64,000 nt of DNA from UBA3537 sp045561735 (GTDB lineage Bacteria; Bacteroidota; Bacteroidia; Flavobacteriales; Flavobacteriaceae), in contig JBJKXC010000025.1 of NCBI GenBank assembly GCA_045561735.1, positions 1 to 64,000 of the forward strand, read 5' to 3'. Under the pieces are notes generated by a model. The model saw nothing but the letters and a program-made list of their open reading frames with translations. It did no database searches and had not been told where the DNA came from. Both the position numbers and the translations under genes were made by a program. Of this stretch, positions 43,240 through 51,913 are shown in pieces; position 1 is the stretch's first letter, and each line of letters starts with the position of its first letter.

Positions 43240-44007
43240 TTAATTTGTTTTTAATTCCAATAAGACCGGACAATGATCGCTGTGTACGGCTTCTTTTAAA
43301 ATGATTGCCCGCTTTATCTTCTGTTTTAAAGTATCAGAAACAAGGGTGTAATCTAGCCGCCACCCTTTGTTATTGGCCCTAGAATTTGCGCGGTAACTCC
43401 ACCAGCTATATTGGTGAGGTTCTGTGTTTAAAGCACGAAAGGCATCTGTAAAGCCACTCTTTAAAAAAGCACCCATCCAAGCCCGTTCTTCTGGCAAAAA
43501 TCCGGATACGTTTTTATTGCGTACTGGGTCGTGAATATCAATGGCTTCATGGCAAATGTTGTAATCGCCACAAATCACAAGATTTGATTTTTCTTTTTTT
43601 AGTTCATCAATATAAGCTCTAAATAAATCCATGTATTCAAACTTATGTTCCAAACGTTGGATGTTGGTTCCTGACGGTAAATACAAACTCATAATGGAAA
43701 CTTCAGGGAAATCTACGCGAAGATTTCTTCCCTCAAAATCCATAGAGGCAATGCCAGTTCCATAAATTATATTTTCAGGTTTTTTTTTGCATAAAATGGC
43801 CACCCCGCTATACCCTTTTTTTTGTGCACTGAACCAATAGTGGTAAGGGTAGCCTGCCGCTTCAAAAAGACCTAGATCAAGTTGCTCTTTTTGCGCTTTA
43901 ATTTCTTGTAAACAAATCACGTCAGGATCAGCAGCTACCAGCCATTCCACAAATCCCTTTTTTACAGCTGCCCGAATGCCATTTACATTGTATGAGATGA
44001 TTTTCAT
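43240..44007 (-). CDS. xth: Exodeoxyribonuclease III
   Basis: This 255-residue AP endonuclease/3'-exonuclease belongs to the EEP superfamily and base-excision repair. The active-site blocks are ISYNVNGIRAAVKKGF, CLQEIKAQKEQLD, GYSGVAIL, VICGDYNICHEAIDIHDP, and the C-terminal WRLDYTLVS and SDHCPVLLEL. It is first in a minus-strand operon. Confidence 0.96.
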   Translation of the reverse strand: MKIISYNVNGIRAAVKKGFVEWLVAADPDVICLQEIKAQKEQLDLGLFEAAGYPYHYWFSAQKKGYSGVAILCKKKPENIIYGTGIASMDFEGRNLRVDFPEVSIMSLYLPSGTNIQRLEHKFEYMDLFRAYIDELKKEKSNLVICGDYNICHEAIDIHDPVRNKNVSGFLPEERAWMGAFLKSGFTDAFRALNTEPHQYSWWSYRANSRANNKGWRLDYTLVSDTLKQKIKRAIILKEAVHSDHCPVLLELKTN

Positions 44008-44058
44008 CAGATTGGTACTATAATTTTAGCTAAAATAATTAAAGCCTTACTTTTACAC

Positions 44059-44084
44059 TAAATAAAAATGGCCATTTTTATTTA
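44059..44084. promoter_or_regulatory. Perfect 26-bp AT-rich palindrome between xth and the outer-membrane gene
   Basis: TAAATAAAAATGG (44059-44071) is followed by its exact reverse complement (44072-44084). It lies in the divergent intergenic region, 52 bases from the xth start and 47 from the ATG of the next gene. A shorter perfect palindrome, ATTTTAGCTAAAAT, lies at 44023-44036. Either could be an operator; no spacer or loop suggests a terminator. Confidence 0.45.
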
Positions 44085-44130
44085 AAACTATCAACAAAAT
44101 ATTTTAGTGATATTGAAGTTTAAACATAGC

Positions 44131-47100
44131 ATGCGCTTATTAAATACTTTCATTTTATTTTTGTCTTTTTTTTGGTCTTGGTCACAAGTTGAAGAACCGC
44201 TGATTCAATCCAAAAAAATAGCCGTTAAAGCGCAGTTAGTTTTGGACAGTGTTGGGGTCAATTCTTCTTATTTCAAAGTGTTAGATTTACAAAATAAGCC
44301 GCTGGCAGATTCGCTTTATACAATGGATTATAACACAGCTGTTTTAAGCTTTAAGCCTACTGCATTGGATTTAGACTCTGTTAAGGTTCAGTATTTGAGG
44401 TTCCCAGATTTTATGACCCGTACTTACAAACAATTAGACACTGCCGTTATTGTAAACTCTACGGGTTTGCCAAGCAAGTTGTATCAACTTTCTAGGTCCA
44501 ACGAGGATCAAGGCCCTATCCCATTTGATGGTTTAACAACTTCGGGAAGTCTTTCAAGAGGCGTGACCATTGGCAACAATCAGAATTCTGTATTAAACAG
44601 TGAATTAGACCTTCAAATTAGTGGGAAACTAAACGAAAAAGTTACGCTCAGAGCTTCCATACAAGACGCTAATATTCCATTGCAACAAAGTGGATATTCA
44701 CAGAGTTTAGACGAATTTGATCAAGTTTTTATTGAAGCCTTTACAGACCGATGGTCCATAAGAGCCGGCGATATTGACTTAGAGAATTCAAGCTCTTATT
44801 TTGCTGAATTTTCTAAGCGTGTCCAAGGCTTATTGGTACGTTCTCGTTTTAAATCTAACACATCAGAAACTTCTGCTTTTGTCTCTGGCGCCTTGGTGAG
44901 AGGCCAGTTTGTCAGAAGTCAATTTACGGCTCAAGAGGGCAATCAAGGTCCCTACAAGTTAAAGGGTCCTAACAATGAATTGTTTGTGTTGATTGTTTCT
45001 GGCAGTGAAACCGTATATGTGAATGGTTTGGCGCTAGAACGCGGCGCTACCAATGATTATATTATCGATTACAATGCCGGAGAAATTGTATTTAATCCAA
45101 CATTTCCTATTAATTCAGAAATGCGTGTTACGGTAGATTATCAGTACAGTGAGAGAAATTACACCCGTTTTGTTGGATATGCTGGAGGACAATTTAGCAC
45201 TAAAAAGTTTCAGCTAGGAATGTCATTTTACAATGAAAATGACTTGAAAAACCAACCGCTTCAGCAAAACTTAAGCAACGCCCAAGGGGATATTTTATCA
45301 CAGGCTGGAGACGACAGGTCTTTAATGACAGCCCCCTCAGCCAGCCCACAAGAATTTTCTGAAAATCGGATTTTATATAAAAAAGAGCTTGTAAATAGTC
45401 AGGATATTTTTGTGTTTTCTAACAATCCAGATGACGATTTATACCAAGTTAATTTTTTGTGGGTAGGTAATCAGCAGGGAGATTATATATTGGTCAATTC
45501 CAGTTCCATTTCAAATATCTATGAGTACATTGCTCCAATTTCTGGGCAACCACAGGGGAATTATGCACCTATTGTACAATTAGTGGCACCAGTAAAATTG
45601 CAATTGGCAGTCCTTAATGGACGCTACAATCCCTCCAAAAAAACACAACTTGACTTTGAACTGGCTGCCAGCCGAAACGATTTAAATTTATTTTCGAACT
45701 TATCGGACAGCAACAACGATGGTTTGGCTGCCCGCTATGATATGACACATCAGTTGTTACGTTCTTTGAAAGGTTGGACCATTGATCTTTTTTCAGGGTT
45801 AGACTATATTCATAAAGATTTTAGGAATATACAAACCCTTTACAATCCAGAATTCAATAGAGATTGGAACCTCGACAACCCTTTGGGAAACGGAATTGCC
45901 TCAGAAATGGGAACTCAGTTGTTTGTGAAAAATGCTATTGCCTTATCAAAAGCTGAGTTAGGGCAAATTAATTATGCTTTTCAGTATTTGAATTTCTCTA
46001 AAAACTACAGCGGTAACCGCCACCTTTTAAGGGCTAATTTGAAAGCAGATAAACTAGAATTTCAAACCCATTCGAGTATTTTAAAAACAAATAGCGATCG
46101 TACATCTTCCAATTTTTTAAGATCCATATCTCAACTAAAATACCAGGTGGGGAAGTTCTGGCCTGGGGTGAAATTCTCAACTGAAAACAATAAAATCGTT
46201 TCACAGATTGACAGCCAATTGGATTCACTCAGTCAAAGATTTTCTTCTTACGAAGGGTTTTTAGGCGTTGGTGATTCTACCAAAGTTTTTGTAAAAGTAG
46301 GCTATGTTCACCGCGTTAATGACAGTGTTCAAGAAAACCGTTTACAACGCGTTAATCAATCGGACACCTATTACTTAAATTCTAAATTAATCGCCTCAGA
46401 AAACACGGATTTAAGTCTGTTTGTCAATTACCGCCTTTTTAATTTAAAGACACAAGACCAATCGCTTCAAAAGTCTTTAAACTCTAGGATTTTTTACAAT
46501 CAAAGTTTCCTTAAAAATCTAATGCAATGGCAAACCGTTTATGAAACCAGTTCTGGGCGATTGCCACAACAGGATTTCACCTATGTTGAGGTAGAGCCTG
46601 GCCGTGGTTCTTTTGTTTGGTTCGATTACAATGACAATGGGATTCAAGAACTTGAAGAATTTGAAGTGGCCCAGTTTCAAGATCAAGCGACCTATATACG
46701 TGTACTACTGCCCAATCAAGTTTTTATCAGAACCCATCAAAACCGCTTGAGTCAATCGCTTACTTTCGATCCCATACAATGGGCAAATTCTAGTAATAAA
46801 CGTCAAAAATTTTGGTCCCATTTTTATAATTTGACAACTTATCTCATAGATCGAAAAGATCGAAATGCATTTCAGAATATTAATTTAAATCCATTTAAAC
46901 CCAAAGCAGGACAACAATTAGGATTGCAGTCTAATTTTAGGAATCAATTGTTTTTTAACCGTGGAAAACAACACTTTACAATGTCTTACAGTTATTTTGA
47001 TTCCGAGTTAAAAAATGTACTTTCTTTTGGAGCTATCACTCAAAAAGGGTCTGGCCATCAATTTAATTTTACACACAAGATTCAGGATCAATGGCTTTTA

Positions 47101-47568
47101 AATTTTCAGACAAATATTGAAAGCAATAGGGCTACTAGTGAAAATTTCACATCAAGAAATTATGATTTAGAACAGTGGCTTGTGAGTCCAAAAGTTTCGT
47201 ATTTGTTGGACGACAATAAGCGTTTTGATCTGTTTTACCAGTTTCATAAAAAAAACAATTTAATTCTCGGACAGGAAATTTTAGAGCAACACAAGTTGGG
47301 TGTTTCTGCTGTTCTCACTCAAAATCAAAAGGCAGCCATTTCCGCTGAGTTAAATTATTTTTCCAATAATTTCCGTGGGAATGCCAATAACCCCGTAGCT
47401 TATCAAATGATGGAGGGGCTTCAGCGTGGAACAAATTTCACATGGTCCCTCATTGCCCAAAAACGCTTAACAAAATACTTGGATTTTAATTTGAATTATT
47501 TTGGTCGTAAAACAGAGACCAGTCAGACCATTCACACGGGAACGGTTCAATTAAAGGCGTATTTCTGA
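44131..47568 (+). CDS. Large outer-membrane protein of unknown function
   Basis: This protein has about 1145 residues. The ATG at 44131 gives the signal peptide MRLLNTFILFLSFFWSWSQ; an in-frame GTG at 44107 is less likely. The sequence is rich in alternating polar and aromatic strands. Recognisable conserved-looking stretches are SGSLSRGVTIGNNQNSVLNS, KVTLRASIQDANIPLQQSGY and FDQVFIEAFTDRWSIRAGDI. The last 300 residues look like a barrel ending QLKAYF. I recall similar proteins across the Flavobacteriia but no assigned role. It is too short and too different to be SprA. Confidence 0.78.
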   Translation: MRLLNTFILFLSFFWSWSQVEEPLIQSKKIAVKAQLVLDSVGVNSSYFKVLDLQNKPLADSLYTMDYNTAVLSFKPTALDLDSVKVQYLRFPDFMTRTYKQLDTAVIVNSTGLPSKLYQLSRSNEDQGPIPFDGLTTSGSLSRGVTIGNNQNSVLNSELDLQISGKLNEKVTLRASIQDANIPLQQSGYSQSLDEFDQVFIEAFTDRWSIRAGDIDLENSSSYFAEFSKRVQGLLVRSRFKSNTSETSAFVSGALVRGQFVRSQFTAQEGNQGPYKLKGPNNELFVLIVSGSETVYVNGLALERGATNDYIIDYNAGEIVFNPTFPINSEMRVTVDYQYSERNYTRFVGYAGGQFSTKKFQLGMSFYNENDLKNQPLQQNLSNAQGDILSQAGDDRSLMTAPSASPQEFSENRILYKKELVNSQDIFVFSNNPDDDLYQVNFLWVGNQQGDYILVNSSSISNIYEYIAPISGQPQGNYAPIVQLVAPVKLQLAVLNGRYNPSKKTQLDFELAASRNDLNLFSNLSDSNNDGLAARYDMTHQLLRSLKGWTIDLFSGLDYIHKDFRNIQTLYNPEFNRDWNLDNPLGNGIASEMGTQLFVKNAIALSKAELGQINYAFQYLNFSKNYSGNRHLLRANLKADKLEFQTHSSILKTNSDRTSSNFLRSISQLKYQVGKFWPGVKFSTENNKIVSQIDSQLDSLSQRFSSYEGFLGVGDSTKVFVKVGYVHRVNDSVQENRLQRVNQSDTYYLNSKLIASENTDLSLFVNYRLFNLKTQDQSLQKSLNSRIFYNQSFLKNLMQWQTVYETSSGRLPQQDFTYVEVEPGRGSFVWFDYNDNGIQELEEFEVAQFQDQATYIRVLLPNQVFIRTHQNRLSQSLTFDPIQWANSSNKRQKFWSHFYNLTTYLIDRKDRNAFQNINLNPFKPKAGQQLGLQSNFRNQLFFNRGKQHFTMSYSYFDSELKNVLSFGAITQKGSGHQFNFTHKIQDQWLLNFQTNIESNRATSENFTSRNYDLEQWLVSPKVSYLLDDNKRFDLFYQFHKKNNLILGQEILEQHKLGVSAVLTQNQKAAISAELNYFSNNFRGNANNPVAYQMMEGLQRGTNFTWSLIAQKRLTKYLDFNLNYFGRKTETSQTIHTGTVQLKAYF

Positions 47569-47596
47569 TTTTTAGACTACTGCTGCTTAAAGCTGT

Positions 47597-50062
47597 TTAA
47601 CGTATCAATGAAAAATGGGATTTAAATTGTTTTTCTTTTCCATTTTCGTCGTAATAAGTTACGATAAACCAGTAGTCACTTGCGGGCAATAACTTACCAT
47701 TGTAAGTTCCATTCCATCCTGGAAAATTTGTCTTAAATTGATTTAAGAGCTTGCCGTGGCGATTAAAAATTGAAATTATCCCGGGTTGATTTTGCAAGCA
47801 TCTAATGTTCCATAAATCATTAAAGCTGTCCCCGTTGGGGGTAAAGAATTTTGGGTAATCTAAAATGGTGAATGTTGTTTCAGGGTCATTGCTACAGCCT
47901 TCAGCATCTCTTACTTTGATAATGTGGTTTTCACATCCCACTACGTTTTGAAAAATAGCACTATTTTGCCAGCTCCCCCCGTCTAATTGGTACTCGTAAT
48001 TTCCACTGCCTCCACTAACACTCACTTCAATGACTTGGTTGGTATCAAAAGGCTCAGAAATGCTTTCGGTAGAAATTACCAAATTATTTACTGGATTTAC
48101 TTGAACGGTTTCAGTGGTGGTGGTTGAGCACTCTCCTACATCAGGCGTGAAAGTATATGTCGTTGTAGCTAGATTGTTAGGTGCAGGGCTCCAACTCCCT
48201 GAAATTCCTTCATTTGATATAGAAGGTAAAGTTCCAATTGTTTCCCCGATACAAATATCATTAATTTGGAAGGTGGGCCTTGTTTCTTGAAGTACTGTTA
48301 CAGTCATGTTTGCTGTTTCAATGCAAGCACCTCCATTTGGAGAAAAGGTATAAAGGGTGGTTGTGGTATTGTCCATTGAAGCCGGGCTCCATGTCCCATT
48401 GATACCATTAGTTGAAGTTGTGGGCAATGAGGGTATTGTTTCCCCCGCACAAAAAGGGCCAATTTGGTTGAAAGTAGGGGGTTGGGTTGGAATAATCACA
48501 ACCGTCATGTCGGTAACTGTAGCACACTGTCCTGCATCGGGTGTGAAAGTGTAGGTTGTTGTTGTGGTATTGTCCATTGAAGCCGGACTCCATGTCCCAT
48601 TGATACCATTAGTTGAAGTTGTGGGCAATGAGGGTATTGTTTCCCCCGCACAAAAAGGGCCAATTTGGTTGAAAGTGGGGGGTTGGGTTGGAATAATCAC
48701 AACCGTCATGTCGGTAACTGTAGCACACTGTCCTGCATCGGGTGTGAAAGTGTAGGTTGTTGTTGTGTTATTGTCCATTGAAGCCGGACTCCATGTCCCA
48801 TTGATACCATTAGTTGAAGTTGTGGGCAATGAGGGTATTGTTTCCCCCACACAAAAAGGGCCAATTTGTGTAAAATCAGTGATTTCATTTGGAATTACAG
48901 TAGCTGTTACCGGTGTTCTTAAGCCTGTTTCACAACCCCCATTGGAAGCTAAAACCCATAAAGTAGTAGTTGAATTCAGTGCTGGAGTGTACGAATTTCC
49001 CGTAAACAACAGTGTTCCCCCGTTTTGACTGTCATACCACAAAACATCAGTTGTATTTGAGGTTGCTTGAAGCGTTACTGTTTCATTTTCACAAGTTGTT
49101 GCGGGGGTTGTAGATAAAATCTCTGGAGGGCTAAAGTTCGTACTTGCAGAAATGTTCAGATCAGGATCGCCAGGCATTCCACCATACTCCACAACAAATC
49201 CAGTTGCCTCATAGCTACCTTGACCTGCAGTATTGTTCTTCAAGTCATTCCATGACCCCGCAAAACCAATATTAGGTGCGGTTATATGTGCATAGTCTTC
49301 ATTACCACTATTATTAGGTTCATTATTATTCCAATTACTATACATACCTGGAGCAGCGGATCCATTTTCATCTCCATTCCAGAAAATAATACCTGTTTCA
49401 GGTCCAGTCACCCATTTCCACACCCCTTCTGTTTGTGCATCGCTTCCTCCAATCCATCCAGTCCCGGGTGTTAGTTCTCCGCAAATTTGAGCTTCATCAG
49501 GATTTGTAATGGTTGCTAAATAGCCTTGTAACCCATAGTATTCCATGCCTTCCGCTAAAGCCTCAGCAGCAGTCCATGGAATAGCCTGAGATGGTATAAA
49601 CTCATAATAATGCCCATTTAAAAAATTGGCTTCCCCAAAGGTTAATGAAAAAGTTTTTGGCCCCACGTTTACATTGTTACTAAAAAAAACAACATCATTA
49701 ACAGCATTGATGATATCATTATAATCAATGCTGGAACCACTTGCAGGGGATAAGGAAAGTTTAGCTTCTGTAGGATCCCAAATGCTGTTTATATTTGAAT
49801 GACTTCCTGTTAGAATCAATTGATCTTGCCCCAGGACAAAGCCTGTCGATATTTGAATATAAAACCCAGTTGCTGAGCTACTATCAGGATCTACAATATC
49901 AAAGCCAGTGACAATATTTTGTTGGGTTTGTGGGCAATATATTTGATTACCAATTGCAGTGACAACAGGTGGCTCTGATTGTGAAAATACCGACGCCCCC
50001 TGAAATATGAAGTACAGGGTCATTAAAAAAGTTTGGGTACTTAAAAATCTTTTCAAAGTCAC
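47597..50062 (-). CDS. T9SS-exported adhesin-like protein: lectin domain, Ig-like repeats, gliding-type C-terminus
   Basis: This 821-residue secreted protein has a signal peptide (about 1-27, ending ASVFSQ). A beta-rich region spans to about 145. A C-type lectin-like domain covers about 147-290 (AEALAEGMEYYGLQGYLATI, TGWIGGSDAQTEGVWKWVTG). Ig-like repeats follow from about 310, including three nearly identical 67-residue units (394-595) and a divergent fourth. The C-terminal domain of about 85 residues (PKFFTPNGDSFNDLWNI, FNRHGKLL, GKLLPASDYWFIVTY) is the type B sorting signal of the type IX secretion system. It is probably a surface adhesin or mobile gliding-associated protein. Confidence 0.88.
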   Translation of the reverse strand: MTLKRFLSTQTFLMTLYFIFQGASVFSQSEPPVVTAIGNQIYCPQTQQNIVTGFDIVDPDSSSATGFYIQISTGFVLGQDQLILTGSHSNINSIWDPTEAKLSLSPASGSSIDYNDIINAVNDVVFFSNNVNVGPKTFSLTFGEANFLNGHYYEFIPSQAIPWTAAEALAEGMEYYGLQGYLATITNPDEAQICGELTPGTGWIGGSDAQTEGVWKWVTGPETGIIFWNGDENGSAAPGMYSNWNNNEPNNSGNEDYAHITAPNIGFAGSWNDLKNNTAGQGSYEATGFVVEYGGMPGDPDLNISASTNFSPPEILSTTPATTCENETVTLQATSNTTDVLWYDSQNGGTLLFTGNSYTPALNSTTTLWVLASNGGCETGLRTPVTATVIPNEITDFTQIGPFCVGETIPSLPTTSTNGINGTWSPASMDNNTTTTYTFTPDAGQCATVTDMTVVIIPTQPPTFNQIGPFCAGETIPSLPTTSTNGINGTWSPASMDNTTTTTYTFTPDAGQCATVTDMTVVIIPTQPPTFNQIGPFCAGETIPSLPTTSTNGINGTWSPASMDNTTTTLYTFSPNGGACIETANMTVTVLQETRPTFQINDICIGETIGTLPSISNEGISGSWSPAPNNLATTTYTFTPDVGECSTTTTETVQVNPVNNLVISTESISEPFDTNQVIEVSVSGGSGNYEYQLDGGSWQNSAIFQNVVGCENHIIKVRDAEGCSNDPETTFTILDYPKFFTPNGDSFNDLWNIRCLQNQPGIISIFNRHGKLLNQFKTNFPGWNGTYNGKLLPASDYWFIVTYYDENGKEKQFKSHFSLIR
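48278..48880 (-). repeat. Three tandem 201-bp repeats inside the adhesin gene
   Basis: Units at 48278-48478, 48479-48679 and 48680-48880 (67 codons each) are nearly identical in DNA as well as protein (GPFCAGETIPSLPTTSTNGI, GTWSPASMDN). The outermost ends diverge: the first unit has VGE for AGE, and the last switches to a different tail. A fourth, diverged unit lies at about 48077-48277. Near identity at silent positions points to recent duplication or ongoing recombination. Confidence 0.88.
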
Positions 50063-50226
50063 AAAAGGTTAGGTAAATAAAAAAACTAAAACAAGCTGGG
50101 TTTAATTTTTTTCAATTTCAAAATTAAATTATATCTATTAATTTACGATCTAATTGGCCCATACATTTGATATACAAAAAATTAAAAATTAAATATGGTT
50201 TTTGGTTCTATGTTTTTTTTTGAAGC

Positions 50227-51768
50227 TTATAGTTTATTTAACCAATTTTTTGTTGCAACATCTTGATTGATAATTTTTGAGAGTTCCCTTTTTTCAACTC
50301 TTATTTGTTCCATTGAATCTCTGCAGCGAAGTGTTACGGTATTGTCTTCAAGGGTTTGATGGTCTACAGTAACACAAAAAGGGGTTCCGATGGCGTCCTG
50401 ACGACGGTATCGTCTACCCACCGCATCCTTTTCGTCATAGATGACGTTAAAATCCCATTTTAACTCTTTTAATATGGTTTGAGCAATTTCAGGAAGTCCG
50501 TCTTTTTTAACAAGTGGCAATACAGCTGCTTTGTAAGGTGCCAATACAGACGGGATTTTTAAAACGGTTCTGCTCGAATTATTTTCGAGGGCTTCTTCTT
50601 GAAGACTGTTTGAAAATACAGCCAAGAACATCCGGTCTAAACCGATAGAAGTTTCTAAAACATAGGGTGTGTAGTTTTTATTTTCTTCAGGATCAAAAAA
50701 TTGTAATTTTTTACCCGCATATTTTTCGTGTTGACTCAAATCGAAATCGGTTCTGGAGTGAATGCCTTCAAGTTCTTTAAAGCCAAAAGGAAATTTGAAC
50801 TCAATATCTGCTGCTGCATCAGCGTAGTGTGCCAGTTTTTCATGGTTGTGAAAACGGTAATTACTTTCGCCCATACCCAAAGACAAGTGCCATTTTAATC
50901 GTGCTTGCTTCCAGTGAGCGTACCACTTGGATTGGGTTCCTGGTTTGATGAAAAATTGCATTTCCATTTGTTCAAACTCTCGCATTCTGAAAATGAATTG
51001 CCTTGCTACAATTTCATTTCTAAAAGCCTTTCCCGTTTGTGCAATTCCAAATGGAATTTTCATACGCCCTGTTTTTTGAACGTTTAAAAAGTTCACGAAA
51101 ATGCCTTGTGCCGTTTCTGGACGCAAGTATAAATCCATGGTGCTCTCAGCTGAAGCGCCAAGCTTGGTTCCAAACATTAAATTAAACTGTTTGACATCGG
51201 TCCAATTACGACTGCCACTTATTGGGTCTACTATTTCTAACTCTTCAATTAAAGCTTTTACATCGGCTAAATCTTCTTCCCCTAAAGATTTTCCTAGACG
51301 CTTTAGTATAGCATCAATTTTTTCACGGTAACCAAGTACCCGCTCATTGGTAGCCAAAAACTCAGCTTCATCAAAAGCATCTCCAAAACGTTTTTTCGCT
51401 TTTTTAGCTTCTTTTTCAATTTTCTGCTCAATTTTCGCGCAATGATCCTCAACAAGAACATCCGCCCTGTACCGCTTTTTAGAATCTTTATTATCAATCA
51501 GTGGATCGTTAAAAGCATCAACATGACCGGATGCTTTCCACGTGGTTGGGTGCATAAAAATCGCGGCATCTAAACCCACTATGTTGGTGTTCATTTGAAC
51601 CATAGCTTTCCACCAATAGTCTCTGATATTTTTCTTTAATTCTACGCCGTTTTGACCATAGTCATAGACAGCACTTAGACCGTCATAAACTTCACTGCTT
51701 TGAAAGACAAAGCCGTATTCTTTGGCATGGGATATAACTTTCTTAAAATGATCTTGCGGATTGTTCAT
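50227..51768 (-). CDS. glyS: Glycyl-tRNA synthetase (class II, single-chain)
   Basis: This 513-residue homodimeric synthetase charges tRNA-Gly. Class II motifs are clear: VYDYGQNGVELKKNIRDYWW, LRPETAQGIFVNFLNVQKTG, FRMREFEQMEMQFFIKPGT, ETSIGLDRMFLAVF, and the C-terminal anticodon-binding domain (RRYRRQDAIGTPFCVTVDHQ). A TATTTTTG element at 51780-51773 is so close to the ATG that the mRNA may have almost no leader. Confidence 0.97.
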   Translation of the reverse strand: MNNPQDHFKKVISHAKEYGFVFQSSEVYDGLSAVYDYGQNGVELKKNIRDYWWKAMVQMNTNIVGLDAAIFMHPTTWKASGHVDAFNDPLIDNKDSKKRYRADVLVEDHCAKIEQKIEKEAKKAKKRFGDAFDEAEFLATNERVLGYREKIDAILKRLGKSLGEEDLADVKALIEELEIVDPISGSRNWTDVKQFNLMFGTKLGASAESTMDLYLRPETAQGIFVNFLNVQKTGRMKIPFGIAQTGKAFRNEIVARQFIFRMREFEQMEMQFFIKPGTQSKWYAHWKQARLKWHLSLGMGESNYRFHNHEKLAHYADAAADIEFKFPFGFKELEGIHSRTDFDLSQHEKYAGKKLQFFDPEENKNYTPYVLETSIGLDRMFLAVFSNSLQEEALENNSSRTVLKIPSVLAPYKAAVLPLVKKDGLPEIAQTILKELKWDFNVIYDEKDAVGRRYRRQDAIGTPFCVTVDHQTLEDNTVTLRCRDSMEQIRVEKRELSKIINQDVATKNWLNKL

Positions 51769-51913
51769 TCTACAAAAATAGAAAACCCCTTTAAATTAAC
51801 AGAAAAGATGACAAGAAATATAAATATTTTTTTAATTATAATATTATCCTTTCCAAATGCTAAAGCTCAGTGTTTCATTAAAATTAAAATATGTTGTTTA
51901 TTTGTAAGCATTA

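Noticed and set aside
48357..49028. Repeated plus-strand open frames opposite the adhesin repeats
   Set aside because: They are antisense shadows of the 201-bp repeats; their similarity only reflects the repeats in the true minus-strand gene.
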